From: Wuchereria bancrofti
Taxonomy: Eukaryota > Nematoda > Chromadorea > Rhabditida > Onchocercidae
Direction of reading: 5' to 3'
DNA: 64,000 bases
Assembly: GCA_005281725.1 (NCBI GenBank)
Contig: SSBO01000009.1
Coordinates: 3,856,163 to 3,920,162, forward strand
The notes beneath the pieces were generated by a model. The model searched no databases and was not told the DNA's origin. It was given only the letters and a program-made list of their open reading frames with translations. This document shows, piece after piece, positions 14,221 through 28,800 of the stretch. The number at the start of each line of letters is the position of its first letter. Position 1 is the stretch's first letter. The position numbers and the translations under genes are program-made.

Positions 14221-17200
14221 AAATTCCTTAAAGAAAAAATTTATTTGATGATAATCATAAAACGACAATGACATCAAATGATGCAGAAAAAAGATAGATG
14301 TTCTAATTTCCGTTTTTGAATCTTTGAAAAATTATTTTTAACTTATTTGTAAAAGATCAAATGAATATTTGCTTTCTTTCTTAAAATTTATGGTCGAAAC
14401 TTTGAAAATTTATGAAATTAACCAAAATAAATTATTTAGTAGCATTATCCAACCATGTAAAAGTTTAGTCTAAAAAGTCTGAAAACTTGGAGAAATTTAC
14501 TTAAATTTTGAGAAAAACTGTATGCACTATTATTGTAAATAGGTATACATATAAATAATCAACAAAGTATCAAATTTCGAAATTGCTGGCGCTCGAACAG
14601 TATGTCTAAAAAGAAAATGAAAATGCTGTTGTTGAGCAGTAACATTTGAGCAGTAGTTTTGAAATGAAGGAAGATATCTGTCAGTTTGAGACGTCTAATT
14701 GCCCATCAACGCAGTATACATTTTGTAGGGACAGCACTGGGTGTACGTATCGCGTGATTGGTCGCGCTGATTGTCAGTTAGTATTTTTGGGTTGTCATTT
14801 TTTTTAGTGTAATTATGAAAAGTTTGGTTGAGAAGTAATATTGAAATATTGTTCGAAACGAGTAAGTAAATGAATAAATAGATGAGGGTGAAATATTGTC
14901 AAAATCTCATTTAAAAGGATCACAATTCAACAGGCTAAGAATGAGTTTTAAATTTAAGACACGTTTGATTGACAAGGAAAAAACTAAAGTCGAACAGATT
15001 TTTTTCTCTTCAGCAAATAGATGAATAGATTTGAAATGTTCTTTAATAAATTAGTTATGAAATGAATGCATAATAAAATGCCTAAGAGTCTAATCTCTTT
15101 AATGATTAATTAGTAAGTGTTTAGCAATTTTGAAGGAAATTCGGTTTAATTTTTTGCATATTGAAATAAAATTATCAAATAATAGTTAAGATTTCATTTA
15201 CATACTATTAGGAAGGACAAAAGAGTCATTAAAAGAAAGTTACCAGAATTTAATTCGTTCTAACACTTTCAATAATTGTATTTTATAGGTTAAGTCAACG
15301 TACAAAATCATTTGCTCTACGTCAGCACAAAAAAAGTCGTACAAGTTGCATGCACAAATCCGGTTATTCGGAGCATGCTAATTGGATGGTGTCATACAGT
15401 TCAAAGAAATGGTAATTTCGAACACTATAGATCGAGATATTGTATTGAATAGATTGCTATAGTCAAAGGCGTTTGAACAGATGTAAACAAATTGTTATGA
15501 AAATTTTCTGAAGCACAAAGGTATGTGCAGCTTTTCTGCAGATAAAGCATGGATAATTGAAACGAATTTTTGTTTTATAATAAATGTACAAGAAGCAGAA
15601 GGCGGATAGTAACATTTAAAAGATGGAAATTACAAAAATTGAATAGTAATTAAAATTCGACTTGTCACATTTTTTATAGATTCTCCAATCAAAGTTATGT
15701 TTTGATAACGAGGAAATATAATGTGATATTCATGAGGTTTTTACACTACAAAATACTTGAAATTTGCTTTTATAATAAATTTACAAAAAATACAAGTGTT
15801 TTTAGTTTTTGTAAAACCTTACGAGAAGTCCAAAAATTTTTTAATTTAAAATTCTCGTTTTAATATTCGAATTCATTTCAAATGATTAAAGCTTTCATTA
15901 AGTTTTGGAATTGTATGAAAACATTTCTGCCAATAGAGGCAATGTCTCAAGACTATCAGATTACGTAGATTGACAATTAGGATCGAGAACGTTCGTTCCG
16001 CATTCGTTGTTTACTACTTTCGGATAATTGAATGAGAACTGTTACTAATCAGATATTTCAACGCTGTAAATATTTCGCGAAGATAAACATTAACATCATA
16101 TCCCTGTTAAAATACCAGGAAGTGGTTTGATTGGAGAATAAAACTTTCAAGTACTAAGATATAATTTGAAAGATATATGCTAACAAGTCATAAATGTAAC
16201 TCTTACTTCTTGGAATTTATAAGTATTCATTTTACAGATTTCAATAAACTCAGAAGATTTAGTTAATTCTCGAAGAATTTCCTAGGATTTATTTTGCATA
16301 GAGAACAGATGACGACATTAATTCTCTGGTTTTGATTAGCGCTTATAAATAACAGTTTCTAATCAGGTAGTTGATAAATCTTTTTTTAATCTATATCTCA
16401 CTCAAATTTATCAACGGTCAACTACAAAAAGTAAAACATTTAATCGTTATCATATTTTATGTTGCACTTATTTCTTCTTGCTTTATATTTTTGTCTGTAA
16501 AGTAATTTGTTACATTTCAATTCTAAACGAAAGGCCTACTTTTCTGGATGCATTCCATCATTTTCTGTCTACCCAAATTACCATTTAAATGATTTTGCGA
16601 ACTGTTTAGTTTACTTAAGCAAAACATACTTAGTTACTACTCCTCTGTATAACATGATTGTAATTTCGGCGAATCAAACCTAATTATTATACCTTCTTCT
16701 TGGGAGAAGAAAAATTATGCTTTATTGCTTTATTTATGAAGCGATTAATTATGGTTCTCTAAATGTTTCAACACAAAAATTTTTTTTGTTTGAAGCTTGA
16801 CTTCACCAAAAACAAAATTCAACTAAAATGTGGAGAAAAATAAACAGAATTTGATCTTTTAACTAGAATAAATCATGATAGCATACTATCATCAATGCTA
16901 AGCTCGTTGCAACTATCAGGAATGGTAACCAAAAAAAAATGAAGTTTGCTTATTGTTACAAAGTGGTTTTTACTTAATAAATAAAAGTTTTGTTTATTTG
17001 TGAAGAAGTCTTATCAGCTTTGATAAGGATTAGAATCATTTGTTCACTGTTTACTTATAAATGTGATAAGATATGAATGAAGAAATCTGCACTTTCACGA
17101 ACAGAGACGTCCGAGCACGGACAAAATTCTTCTCTTGTTGTCTTCGACATTTCAACTTTGGAATAATTGTATCACATTGCATTATTTCATTTTCATTAAT

Positions 17201-20200
17201 TAAGCATTTCTTTATATTAAGCAATGAATTGGCTAAGCGCTTATTCGTTCTCTTTCTCATTTATTCTTTTAATGATTCCTTTCATTTCATCCACCTAAGA
17301 TAAAGAACTGTGCAGCTTCCTGAGAAATTACAGTTTATTTTATTGATTGCCTCAAACATAACAACAGTTAAATCTGGAATTTTTTTTTCGAAACATTAAT
17401 TAGCTAAAATAAATCTCTAGCATACATCTATAATCCGTCTTATTTTCTTTACATGACTGATTTCTGGCCTTTCAATTTCAGATTCTATAGTAAAACCATT
17501 TCTTGAAATAAAATTTTCAAATGCAAAAAAACAAGTTAGGTAAAGCAAACTTTTGATCTACACTTTCAATAAATCAGTTAACAATCAAAAATCTTACCTT
17601 TAAGTTACCAGTAAAGTATGCAACCTTAAATCTGCTAGCAACTTATTTTTAATCTTTAAAGTTATGATTTGATTTTTACTTTCCATTTCACAAAGCTTTT
17701 CATCCCATACTGTTTACATTGATTTCCAACAGCATATGATATTAATCGATTACTTCTTAACACAACCTTGTGGCCAGAAAATTTTCAAAAAGGACAGAGA
17801 GAGTATTGTAGCACCTCTTATCATCATTTTTCATTATTCAAGCAAAAAGTAGATTTTACTTGAATAGAAGTAATTTCATCAACAAATTCTCGATCTTGTC
17901 GTCGTCGAAAATCAATGGTTACACACTTTACTAGTCCGATCTGTTCTTTCCAACTGATCTCTTTTCTTTTTCCAGCAGATCCATTTTGAAAATTTTTAGA
18001 AGTCATTTTTCCGGCATTCTAACAGTAGCTTTTTGCTCTTGTTTACTAACTAATTCATTATCCACCACTAGTTTATTTCTCTATCCTCTTTTTTTCAACT
18101 AACCCTTCCTGTATTAATCTCGAATAGATGATAGCATTCGATTCGATTGAATTGAATGACGATATCTGTGGAAAATTTACCTTTTGAATTCGTCGAAAAT
18201 CCCTCAAATTCTATTTGCTCTCACTTCGTTCAGTATTATTTACTTTGCACTTATCGATCAAGCTTTACTACAGCCAAATCCATATCATAAACCTGGCCTC
18301 GCTATTCTGTATCGTAAGAGATTTACAAATCTTTTCGTTCCGTCAATCATTGTTTGTTCACTTTCCGCCACCCCTCAGCATTTCTATCAATTTAATTTAG
18401 ATTTGATGCAAAATAATTTTGAGAGATTTGTTCTTGTGCCCAATAGGATTTTATTATCGCTCCTTTTCATGTATATTTTTATGAATAATAAAAAATTCCT
18501 TCCAGTTTCCTCTTTTTTCCATTAAAAAAGTGTCTTTTTATATTTACGTATATCTTCAACAAAATAGACAAAATGTTAAAAATATTATTCTGAGAATTTT
18601 TTAGTTTTTACAAAAAACTATGAATTAGAAATCGAGTAACATGTGAATTATCTATTCCAGAAGTATTCCGCACTTTTACTTATTTTTCTGGATGAATCCA
18701 AGAATTTGTTGGCAGTTTAATATGAACACTTCTATAACATGTATAATTATGAAAATTAATAAACGATCGATGAATCCGAGACAGTCACTGAACTTTTGTA
18801 TGATATACGAATGTTATTTTTATGCTTGAGTGTTTATGATTACTTAAATCATATACTACGAATTCAAACAATATCACTGAAGTATGTAAGTCTTATCTTT
18901 TCAGTCACTTTTGCGCATTTCAAAGCATTAGTTCACCTTTTTTGCATAATTTTTAATAATCTCAGAGAAATTACTACCACCATTATGCTTATTGGCATAA
19001 TTTTTCCAACTTACTATTGATTAATGCCATTGCTGTTTAAATTTAATCACGTAATTTCGTTTTCCATAGCTTTATTAAGCTCTTTTGTAGATAAACAGTA
19101 CGCTTCTTCCAACTAAACAAAAGCACTCACAGAATAATAAAATAGCAAATAAAACTGAGTGTAATTAGTACGTCTTATTTTTTTTTTCTATTGGAAAGGA
19201 AGAATCATTTATCATCAAGTGTCCATCATCACTTGTTCACTGTTACTAGTTATTCATTATCACTAATTGTTATCAGTATCGCTAAATTATTTTCTTTTTA
19301 GAACTGATGTATGAGTTTTTGAAAAAGATTTCTTTAAAATCTGGTTACTTTGCCTTCTTATCGAAGTGAAAGTTAAAGTATGAAATCCTTTTAGGAATTT
19401 TCTTCTCAACCAGATTAGTTACTTCCCTCCAGTGTGATATCGATGATTGTCTCTCCTCGCCAACTGCAACTTTTTAATTTTGCATTTTGGTGAAAAACAG
19501 AATCAGTAACCGTTTAACTGAATTTTTCACTCACAAAATGTCTGTACCTCACCTTCAACAAACAATCATAAAATTTTACAAAAGCATATTTTCCCTACGA
19601 CGAAGGGTTTTTGTCCACCTGTTTCCTTTTTCATATATTCAACATACTCTCTTTCTTTTTTCTTTCTTTATCTCTCTTTCATTTCGATTCTCTTCATCTT
19701 TCAGTCTCTATTTCGTTGTTGGCTACACATTAGTCAACTTATTAATCGAAAGATGGGATCTTATTCAATCTTATTGAATTAAAAAAATAGCCTTAGAATG
19801 AAATATGCAAACTTTGCCATAAGTGATTCATTGCCACAACTATAAGCAATTTGCTCAACAATGAACAATGCTTAATTGTTCACTTTACCATAAAGTATCG
19901 AGAAAAGAATCTCTTTGGTCAGGTGAGCGATCAATCGTGAAGTGAGTGTCAAAGATCTGTTTACAGTTCGATCCATCAACCACCCATTATTTACGATTAA
20001 TTGATTTCGGGTAGTTATGTGTCACTCTGTCACCAATCCTCCTATCTTCAATGGGCACCTTAAAATATCCTCCATTCCTCACTACTTCCCTCTCACATCA
20101 TCCTCTTCGCCAGTTGATTGCATCTCCCAGTCTTCTAATAACGCCTATTTGTCAACCACCTGTTTCGTAGTAATTATTATCACAGAATGCTTCATTTTTA

Positions 20201-23200
20201 TCTGCTCATTCCTAGCGGTTGATTATTGCTACTACTTGAAAATATTTTTTTTTAAGACCAAAACACATGTCACCGTCCACATTTTAACTATCCTTTTGAA
20301 AGTGGGAAGAAATCTTACCTATGAATTAAGCATTTATTATTTCTGATGTATTCGTTTATTGCTGTTATCACTGCTGATTCTTATTAAATTAAAGAAGAAC
20401 TTTATTCCTAAAAAATTTCAAAATAGTCAACTTTTCTCACTTATATAATGAATTGGTCTACCTTGAGGCCAAGTTAATGTTCTTTCGTGTAATTTAATCA
20501 TTTATCAAAAAATGTAGTCATAACAGAACGTCACCATTTTTTGCAATTTATGATCATATTTTATTTTAAGTTATTCATTAGTTCAATTCGCTTCTCAGAA
20601 ATTGTTTTTTTTTTCCGGATTAAGATAAGCATTTGTAATGCGGAAATTAATATTAAGCAGTCAAAAATAACTTTTTTAACTTGAACAAATTATAATCCAA
20701 AGCTTAATTTGATTAATGAGGAGAAAATTATAGCAATGGTCTCAACAATATACATTATTCCTAGGTGGTCACCATGACTTTTTTTCAAAAATGATCTTTC
20801 ATTTCTTTCATTGGACTCTTCCTACATGAGCAATGAAAATCAGTTTCAAATTATCAGTTCAAAATTTGTTTTTGTTCAAGTTCCCGAGAGAATTTTAAAG
20901 TTTTTAAAAAGTTAAACAAGAAGATCAATTTCAATGCGATTAATGATTCGCTGTTGCATTGATGGAATACTGGCTGGGATGTTAAAATTTTTTTTCCAAA
21001 ATGTTGCATTTAGAAACTGATCATTTAGAAAATAAGTAGTCTTTCAATGAAAGGGAACATATCGATAAGATGGTAGCAGTACATTTTTTCTTTTTGCAAA
21101 GGCTAAAAAGTCGACTAAAGATCAAAAAATAAACAATTGAAGTGTAAGCAGATCAGAGATGAACAATTAAAGGCATAATTTGAAGAATTAGGAAAATAGT
21201 GCAGGAAAAATAAGCAATTAAAGTTAGTTATATAATAGTTGAAATTCGGAGTTCGGTTCTTTTTTTTAAGTTGTTAAACTGACTGCGGTAAAAAAGTATT
21301 TAAAAACTCTTTTTAGTACTTTATTTTATATGAATGCCGTTTCAATGTGGTCTACGAACAAGTCTCCTTGTTCTAATTTTAAATTTAACTTTAACATCAA
21401 TGACTACAGCAAATAGTTGTTATGATTGTTTTATTTTTGACAATTTGAAATGCAACAATTTGTCTTAATTTCATGTCATTTTCAGCTTTTTTGATGGTAT
21501 TTGTTGATATCACAAGCAAAGAAGACAAATTTCACATATTATTTTTCAAAAATTTAGCATTCAATATTAAGCTGTTTATTGTGTGAAAGCTTCTCGAAAT
21601 TTGTGAATTTCGTTTTTTAATCAGCAACTGGAATCACACCAGTTTCATTATTAATAATTTTTACAGCAATTTATTGACATAAGAAGGATGTGAAGCCAAA
21701 GTATCATGGAACTTATATGATTAAAATAAATAAATTGAAGTAAGAAAGAAGTGAAGTTAAAGTGAATTAATAATATTCAATTATGTTGAAGAATGAACGA
21801 TAAACAATTAGAAAGATGAGTCAAACGGTTGTTGAAGAAACAAACATTTATTGTTAGTTTTTCTTCTCCATTTGTCCTTCAACAAAACGTCATAATACCC
21901 CAAACCTCATTTGTTTCACTTGACAGTCACTTTCTATTCGTTACAAAATATGTCAACAACTGGTTCTTAGACAGACAAAAGATTGCAAGGCATAATCACC
22001 GATCCATCCTCTTTCTATCATTTCACGGATATGATATCGTTGGTTTTTTTTTTCTTTTTTTTTTGCGATGCATATCGAAATGGATAAAAATTAAGCGAAG
22101 CGCAACAATCCAAATGAATTATTTAATTTCATATGGTCAGTGTAGTATCATAAGATTTGATTTGCACACTTTTACATTTCAAAAATGACTGCAAATATAC
22201 AATGTATTATCGGAATTTTATCTTCTCATACCGTTAAGTGATAATGGAAACTGAAAATAGTCCTTTCACAGCAGTAGTTTCTATTGCTGAAATTGCAGGA
22301 TAAATGACTAACTTTGATGAAATGCCATTTTTTTTCGAGGTGTTTGTGAGCTTAGAATTACTTTTTTATTTCAAAATTCTTTTTTTAACCAATGAAAAGG
22401 ATCTAAGTCAATTTATTATTTCATAAATTCTATTTAAAAGAAAACAGTGTTTCTGTATTCTAATGAAATGTATTGCGAATAATGCAATTTATATCAGTTT
22501 TCGATCGCAATTTCGTAATATGCTACAAGGTTTGGTTAAGAACAATATAAATTTCGCAAAGTCATTTCTTCATAATTACTTTTCCATTAAAAATTTCACA
22601 ACTACCAGTTATATTTCAGAAATAGTTTTGAACTGATTCATAGTTTTCCGTGTAATTTGCTAAAAAGGATTTTCGGTTAATGTAGCATTCAAATAAAAGT
22701 ATCACAGTTACAAAGAGACTTGGGACTCAGTTTTCTCTGTCTGTTTAAATTTAACTTTAAACTTTTTGCACGCTTTTATGCCTACTTTATAAAAGCTCTG
22801 GAAATCAGTAAAAATAGCAGGTGTGAATTCATATAAAAGAAGATCAGTGTCACTTATCAGTTACTTCCACTAGACAGATGTTTTTATCATTCTGCTCTGA
22901 TAGGCCAATTTTTGTTCAAGGAGGAATAATTAATGAAATGCAAAAGTGCGTTTTATTAAGAAAAGAGTTCAGATATTTTTTTTAAGTCTTTGATTCATCA
23001 TTTTAAGCTATAAATCATTTCACTTGAACTAAAGTTGGATTTTGAGACTTTATTCTTCCTGTTCTAAGCGTCTGCGATTGCGCACATATATTATTAAAAG
23101 TATCCATTCACAGGAAAAATTAAGTTTTAATTTTTAATTCGAACTTTCCAAAAATAATTCTTGATATTCGATCAAAATAAATTCGTATGGAATTCATCAA

Positions 23201-25792
23201 ATAATGCATGATTTACCTTGCAAAAGTTCACTGAAAACAAAGAGTAACTCAGAACAAAACAGCGATACATCGATCTGATCGATCATAAAGACCACCTCAC
23301 TCACTAATTAATCTCTCATTTTTGTTGCAATTCTATCAAAATTTCAACATTTGTCAAATTTTTTTTCAAAAGAAATAAAACTTCACTGAGAACAACTATC
23401 TTTCACTTTCTTTCATATTATCACGTATCTAAAAATTTAAGAGTCTTTAAAGTATCTTCGGCAGCCTTTTTCGAAAAAATAGAACTTGTTTATCTAAAAA
23501 TTATTTACAGAATTGCTGAATTTTAAGATAATGTCTGGAAGAAGCGGTAAATGGTGAACAGAGCGCAAGTGGGAAGACTAAATATTAGAGTCTTCCTTCA
23601 TCGGTAATGTATGCAAAAAATTCTTTAGCTCTATCATTTAATTGTCTCGTATTCCTTTCACTTAACTTGTCAACTAAAAAATACCTCTAGTTTTATGATA
23701 ATAGATCGATGAAAATGATTTGATGTTTGGGGAATGCATTGTTCATAAATGCGCAGATCGATCGAATTGTTGAAAGAGTTATCCGAGATCAGTTATACAT
23801 AGAAATTTCAGATTTGCAGAATATATGGAGGATGAATGAATGGACGAACAATATAATTAATTGTAATAAGATGACATAAATCATTGGTCAGTTATAATCT
23901 TTCAGCTATTGATGTTTTAGTATATTTTACTAGTAATACTATCATAAAAGTTTATAAAAAATAAAATTTTATTCATTTGAAAATTTTATAAATTAAACTG
24001 CTTCAGTGATTTATAGTCTTGTTTGTTCTCAATACGGTTTTCTGATACGTATTATGATACAATCGTCAATTGAATTGTCAATAACTGACACAACTCTACA
24101 AAATTCAAACTGACTAATGAATTTTTTTTTTTTTTGAAATTGAAATGAAATGCATATTTATTAGCTGGACTGTATTCGACAATTCGTAACTTTTGCTGAA
24201 GCAATAATTTTCTTTACTTTTATTTGAAAATATCAATGTTGCAGTAAGATTTTATTTTTAAAGAGATTAAATAAGTCTTTAACCTATCGGGTAATTATTC
24301 CGTATACTTAATTCATTATCGATTGACTTGTTTCTTTCACTGTTTCACTACCTGTCTTGCATTCGAAAATTCCCTCAATTTCAATTAGTCATGATTTTTT
24401 TAATACATAACGCAATAATATTTTCATCTAGAACTTTATTTTTAGAACTGAATATAAAAAATTAAAATAAAGTAACAGTATTTAAGCAAAGTATAAATTA
24501 TTTGCAACCAAGGAATAGGTAGTAAATGGATTGGTGAAGTTTTATTGCGATAGGTAAAAAATTATTCTTTAAGCACTTCACAATGTCATAATTGGATTAC
24601 TTCACATTTACATAAATGAATAATGATATAAGTAAGTAAGCAATCTTTTGGTCAGGATTAATAATAGGAGAGCGCCTACTTATTCTTTATTCTACATTAT
24701 TTTTTAGCATTTTTTACCCTAAAAAAAATGCTGAAAAATGATCAAAATATCAAACTTACTTGTCCATATCGGTATGATAAGTGATTTATGAATAATTAAG
24801 ACATGAACTGTGATAAGCTTCGTTAACTTTATTCTCTAATTATCATATTTAATCAGCGATGGTGCGATAAATTGAGTCGCCATCCAATTATTTTTACTGC
24901 ATTATTGGTTACAGATCATGACAGATGACCGATTTCTGAATCGATGAGAAATGGTGATTGGTACAACTGCGCTTTCCCATCTAATCCTGTATTTGACCAT
25001 ATAAGCACCTTTTATGTTTTACCGACCTAACAATTGCTCACCATTCCCACTCACTAGTTCGCAAATATTGAAATGCAAATTTTTGATGTTATATTACTTG
25101 AAGATTCCATCTAAATCTGATCAGCAAGTATGTTAAACTTATAATAACCTTAAATTCATCCCTTCACTATCAAATTTTCTCTTTTTTTCCTCAAATCTTT
25201 AAATTGCTTGAATGAAAATGTTATTTTTTGTTTGTAATTTATTTGTTTCAATATTTTCAGAAATATTTAAATTAGAATGACAAAAATTTTGTTAGCAACT
25301 GGTATGATTGCATGGTTAAGCAAATTATGTTTTAGCAAAAATAGAGCGATTCTAGTAGTCCATTTCATGAATATGTTTTCAACTCAACAAGTGGTATCAT
25401 TTATGGAAACAGTAGTATTTGACCATATCAGAAACATTAGAAAATGAAAATAAGCACAATTCAATTTAAATAAATTTCATTAATTTTATCTTTTGTAGTT
25501 TAAAGTAATCAGACGGATAATAAAAAAAAAATTTGCATAACAATAAACAGAACAGATTTCACTTAATGAAGATAAAAAGTTTTCAGATATTTTATGATAT
25601 TTTCTTCATACTTTTTAAACGGTTATGCTTCTTTTGTTTCTGAATTTCACCGAATTCTGGATCTGTTTCATTCTTAATTAAGTGGTTCCTGATAATGCTA
25701 TTATGGAAAAGCAAATACTTAATTTTTACTTTTTTCGTATTAATACAGTTACGCGCATTTGAATATAATTTTACAAATTGTTCAAATAATTA

Positions 25793-25800
25793 ATTTTTAG
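25793..25800 (+). promoter_or_regulatory. Probable spliced-leader trans-splice acceptor of the hexosaminidase gene
   Basis: The sequence AATTTTTAG ends 3 nt before the ATG at 25804. In nematodes a T-rich acceptor just upstream of the start codon, with no 5' exon that can be recognised, usually marks spliced-leader addition. A cis acceptor joining a noncoding first exon cannot be excluded. Confidence 0.5.
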
Positions 25801-25803
25801 GCT

Positions 25804-28800
25804 ATGAATATCATCTCACGATCGCGGTGGCTCAGATGTAGAATTTGGAGATTCTTTACTATCCGAACATTCTTGATCTTTATATTTTGTTGTATTATTC
25901 TCGAAATTACTCTCGGTCTGCCCAGTTATAAGCAGGTAGCACTGCTTATTGATCATTCACTTTTTACTTAATTTATCGAAAAACTCATATATAAATGTTA
26001 AGTTTTGCTAGTTTAAAATAAACGATATCAGAAATTGGTCGATCTTAGTTAAATAAAGCAATCTAATTAAAGGGAATCAATGAATTATTAAACAGAAATG
26101 CGGTAAGAAAAAGGAAAATAGTTACAAAACTTAATTCAGGAAGATGACGTACACACGGAATATCCTCGAGATTTTGATAGCAAAGAAGTAACACACAGTC
26201 CATTTAAAACGGTAAAGGATTTGCAGAAATTAAAATGGAATGTTTGTTACGCTACTTTGAAATTGCTATAATAAATGCATCTTTTATGTTTCATGTTCTT
26301 CATGTGAATTATAACTACGGTCTGGGATTAGATTTGAGAGAAAGCGGTAACTGAACCATAGTTACGAGATATCCCGGACCGCACGAAATAATGGATGGAA
26401 AAAGAATTTAGTATCGACAACATTTTTAAGTTACAGTAAGCATGAAATTTAAATGTTTTTAATACAAAAGTTCATCTTAATTTGTAGGAAAAACCTGTCC
26501 AAGAACTGGTTGAAAAAAAGGATGACCGGAAGTCTAAATTGGAAACAATAGCACCGTTTAAGCAGCCATTGGCATCATTACAATCAGTGAGAATGCGAAA
26601 TCAGGATGAAGCGCAAAATAGCACTAAAGCTTCTTACGATGTATATCCATTTAAAATTACAATTTCGCCTTAGAATGCTTTCCAGTTTCTAGTTCAACTG
26701 AATGAATTCGATAATGAAATTCATGGCACTATTTTCCTAACTTCTTTTCTTCAGTTGTCCGATTATCAGTCGATTTGTAATTATTTAATTAACCATATAT
26801 ATGCAAACGGGATCTTAGATGCTATTAATAAGCCTTAAAATTTCTGTTTTTCACCTGAATGAAAATTTTTGTTTTCTTCGTTTTCTCATTAAAAATAGCG
26901 TTCATTTGAGTTGCAATAAATTTTTATTTATCTTTCTAAGGTTCCAGGAATCATTTTACGCAAACAGGATTATTCATTTTGATTTGAAAGGTGCTGCACC
27001 AAAAATATCATATTTGAAGGAAGTATTAAGGCTTATAAAAGCTAATGGCGCTACTGGTTTGTCTTTAATTTGTTTTATCGAAAATAGACACTTTTTTTAG
27101 CTTGAACTGTTAGTTTAATTTCTCTGTTCTTCCCTTTATCGGTATCATTTATTATTTATATTTTTCTTCTTCAGATTATCGAAAGTTTGTTTGAATCGCA
27201 TAAGTAGTAATTCCAGACCAGTGATTTGGATTGAAGAAAATTTATATTTCAGGAATTTTGCTAGAATGGGAGGATACATTTCCATTCAGTGGGATCTTAG
27301 CAGAGAATCGTAATAGTGATGCTTACACGGTGGAAGAAGTTCGTAACCTTTTGGAAACAGCCAAATCACTCAAGCTTGATGTTATACCGCTTGTGCCAAC
27401 TTTTGGACATTTAGAATGGATTCTTAAAGTGGAAAAATTTAGGCAATACCGACAAAACGACATGTTCCCACAGGTGTAGCTTGCCTTGAACCCATTAAAT
27501 GTATATTTAGAATGATAGCGTTAAACTCAGCTAAATTATTCAAATATATTTTCATCTTTAAAGATTGACTTTAGTAACGCGCAAGAAAAATGCCATCTAT
27601 GAAAGTTAATTGCAGGTCATTTGTTTAGCAGATGATGATGGTGTTTCAGTAGTTTTGGAAGCTATACGGCAGGTTGTCCAGCTTCATCAATCATTCGGAA
27701 TAACGTATTTTCACATTGGTGCTGACGAAGCTTTCCAGGTTTTTTGCTTCATTTTACATTTCCTACTCGAAATTTTAATTTCACAAAGTTGAAATGCATT
27801 TTAAAATAAATCGATTGAACCATTTCTAAGTGCTATAAACCTTAAAGTTTTTGCAATATTCCATCAAATGATGCTTTTCAGTTTGGTGAATGTTTGAAAG
27901 ATCGTCGATGGCTTAAAGAAAATAAAAATAAAGAAAAGGATCATCTTGCAGCAATGCATTTAGCAAAAATTGCAAATTACATCAAAACGCTAATTCCAAA
28001 TGTCAGGTAACAAAATGATTACCTTTATTTCAAATGAAGCTAATTTATGCTTAATAGCAACAAAAGTTTTATTTTTTCCATTAACATCAGAAATTAATTA
28101 TACAGGAAGCATAGATTTCAGAGTGTTGGCATGGTACGACATGATTAAATTGTTTGAATCTTCATTGATAGAGCTATATCACCTGGATAAACTCTTAGAA
28201 GTGGTGGTTTGGGATTATTCCGAAACGTTGCAGCAGCAAAATGGTAAAATCTCTGAATTTATTCGTATTGCAGAATAGTACTTACATAATTACGATAGAC
28301 AAACATCCTGGTGAACTATTACCTCAATGAACTTTCTTCTAAATATTTTTAAAAATTTTGGGAATGTTCTGAAAAATTTTAGAAACTTTTGCTAAAATTA
28401 TTGACAAATGCGAATTTTATGAAACTCTAAAGATTTTTCTGATTATTTTGCAAGAGTTCACATGGAATTCTCTGGCTGCAAAATTCCCAATAGTCTGGGG
28501 CTCATCTGCTTACAAAGGTGCCAATGGACCATTATCAGCGTTTTTGGATTTGAAACACTATTTTCGAAACAATAAGTCATGGATTACACATCGGAAAGTA
28601 AGTTCTCTTTAATGTTCAATAATATTTACATGAAATTCAGGATATAAGTGCTAATCAATTCCTAACTACTTTCTCAGTGTTGTAGTAACTCTATAGATGA
28701 GTGCGTTCGTTGAAGATTATTTCGCTACCTGTTTTGAGCTAAGGCAAAAAAAATCCGTTTTGATGCTGAAAAACTGAAAATTTGAAACTGAAACTGAATA

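Larger units (their letters stand above)
1..25803. other. Long stretch with no supported gene
   Basis: I read this stretch on both strands and found no exon series or recognisable protein family. Open frames are short, mostly start at non-ATG codons and have the Phe/Ile/Lys/Asn-rich composition expected of AT-rich noncoding DNA. What it does hold is listed separately: a 22-bp tandem repeat near 1195, a hairpin at 5115, an AAT microsatellite with a duplicated flank at 7617-7868, and a fold-back repeat at 14099-14220. Weak coding-like fragments at 1491, 6802 and 10221 are given as findings. It could be true intergenic DNA, or a long intron of a gene whose exons lie to the left of the window. 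The sequence cannot decide between these. Confidence 0.6.

Noticed and set aside
18184..18525. 113-codon + strand frame
   Set aside because: It starts at TTG; the hydrophobic composition is what pyrimidine-rich noncoding DNA gives.
20017..20346. 109-codon ATG-led frame
   Set aside because: The Ser/Pro/Phe-rich product comes from a CT-rich tract; no domain or conserved motif is visible.
21829..22188. 119-codon + strand frame
   Set aside because: It starts at TTG, is rich in Phe/Ser/Ile, and shows no family signal or splice context.
26318..26381. tRNA-like reading of the intronic hairpin
   Set aside because: The 7-nt-loop inner hairpin resembles an anticodon arm, but there is no T-arm and no internal Pol III promoter boxes. 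I also saw no other convincing tRNA in the window.
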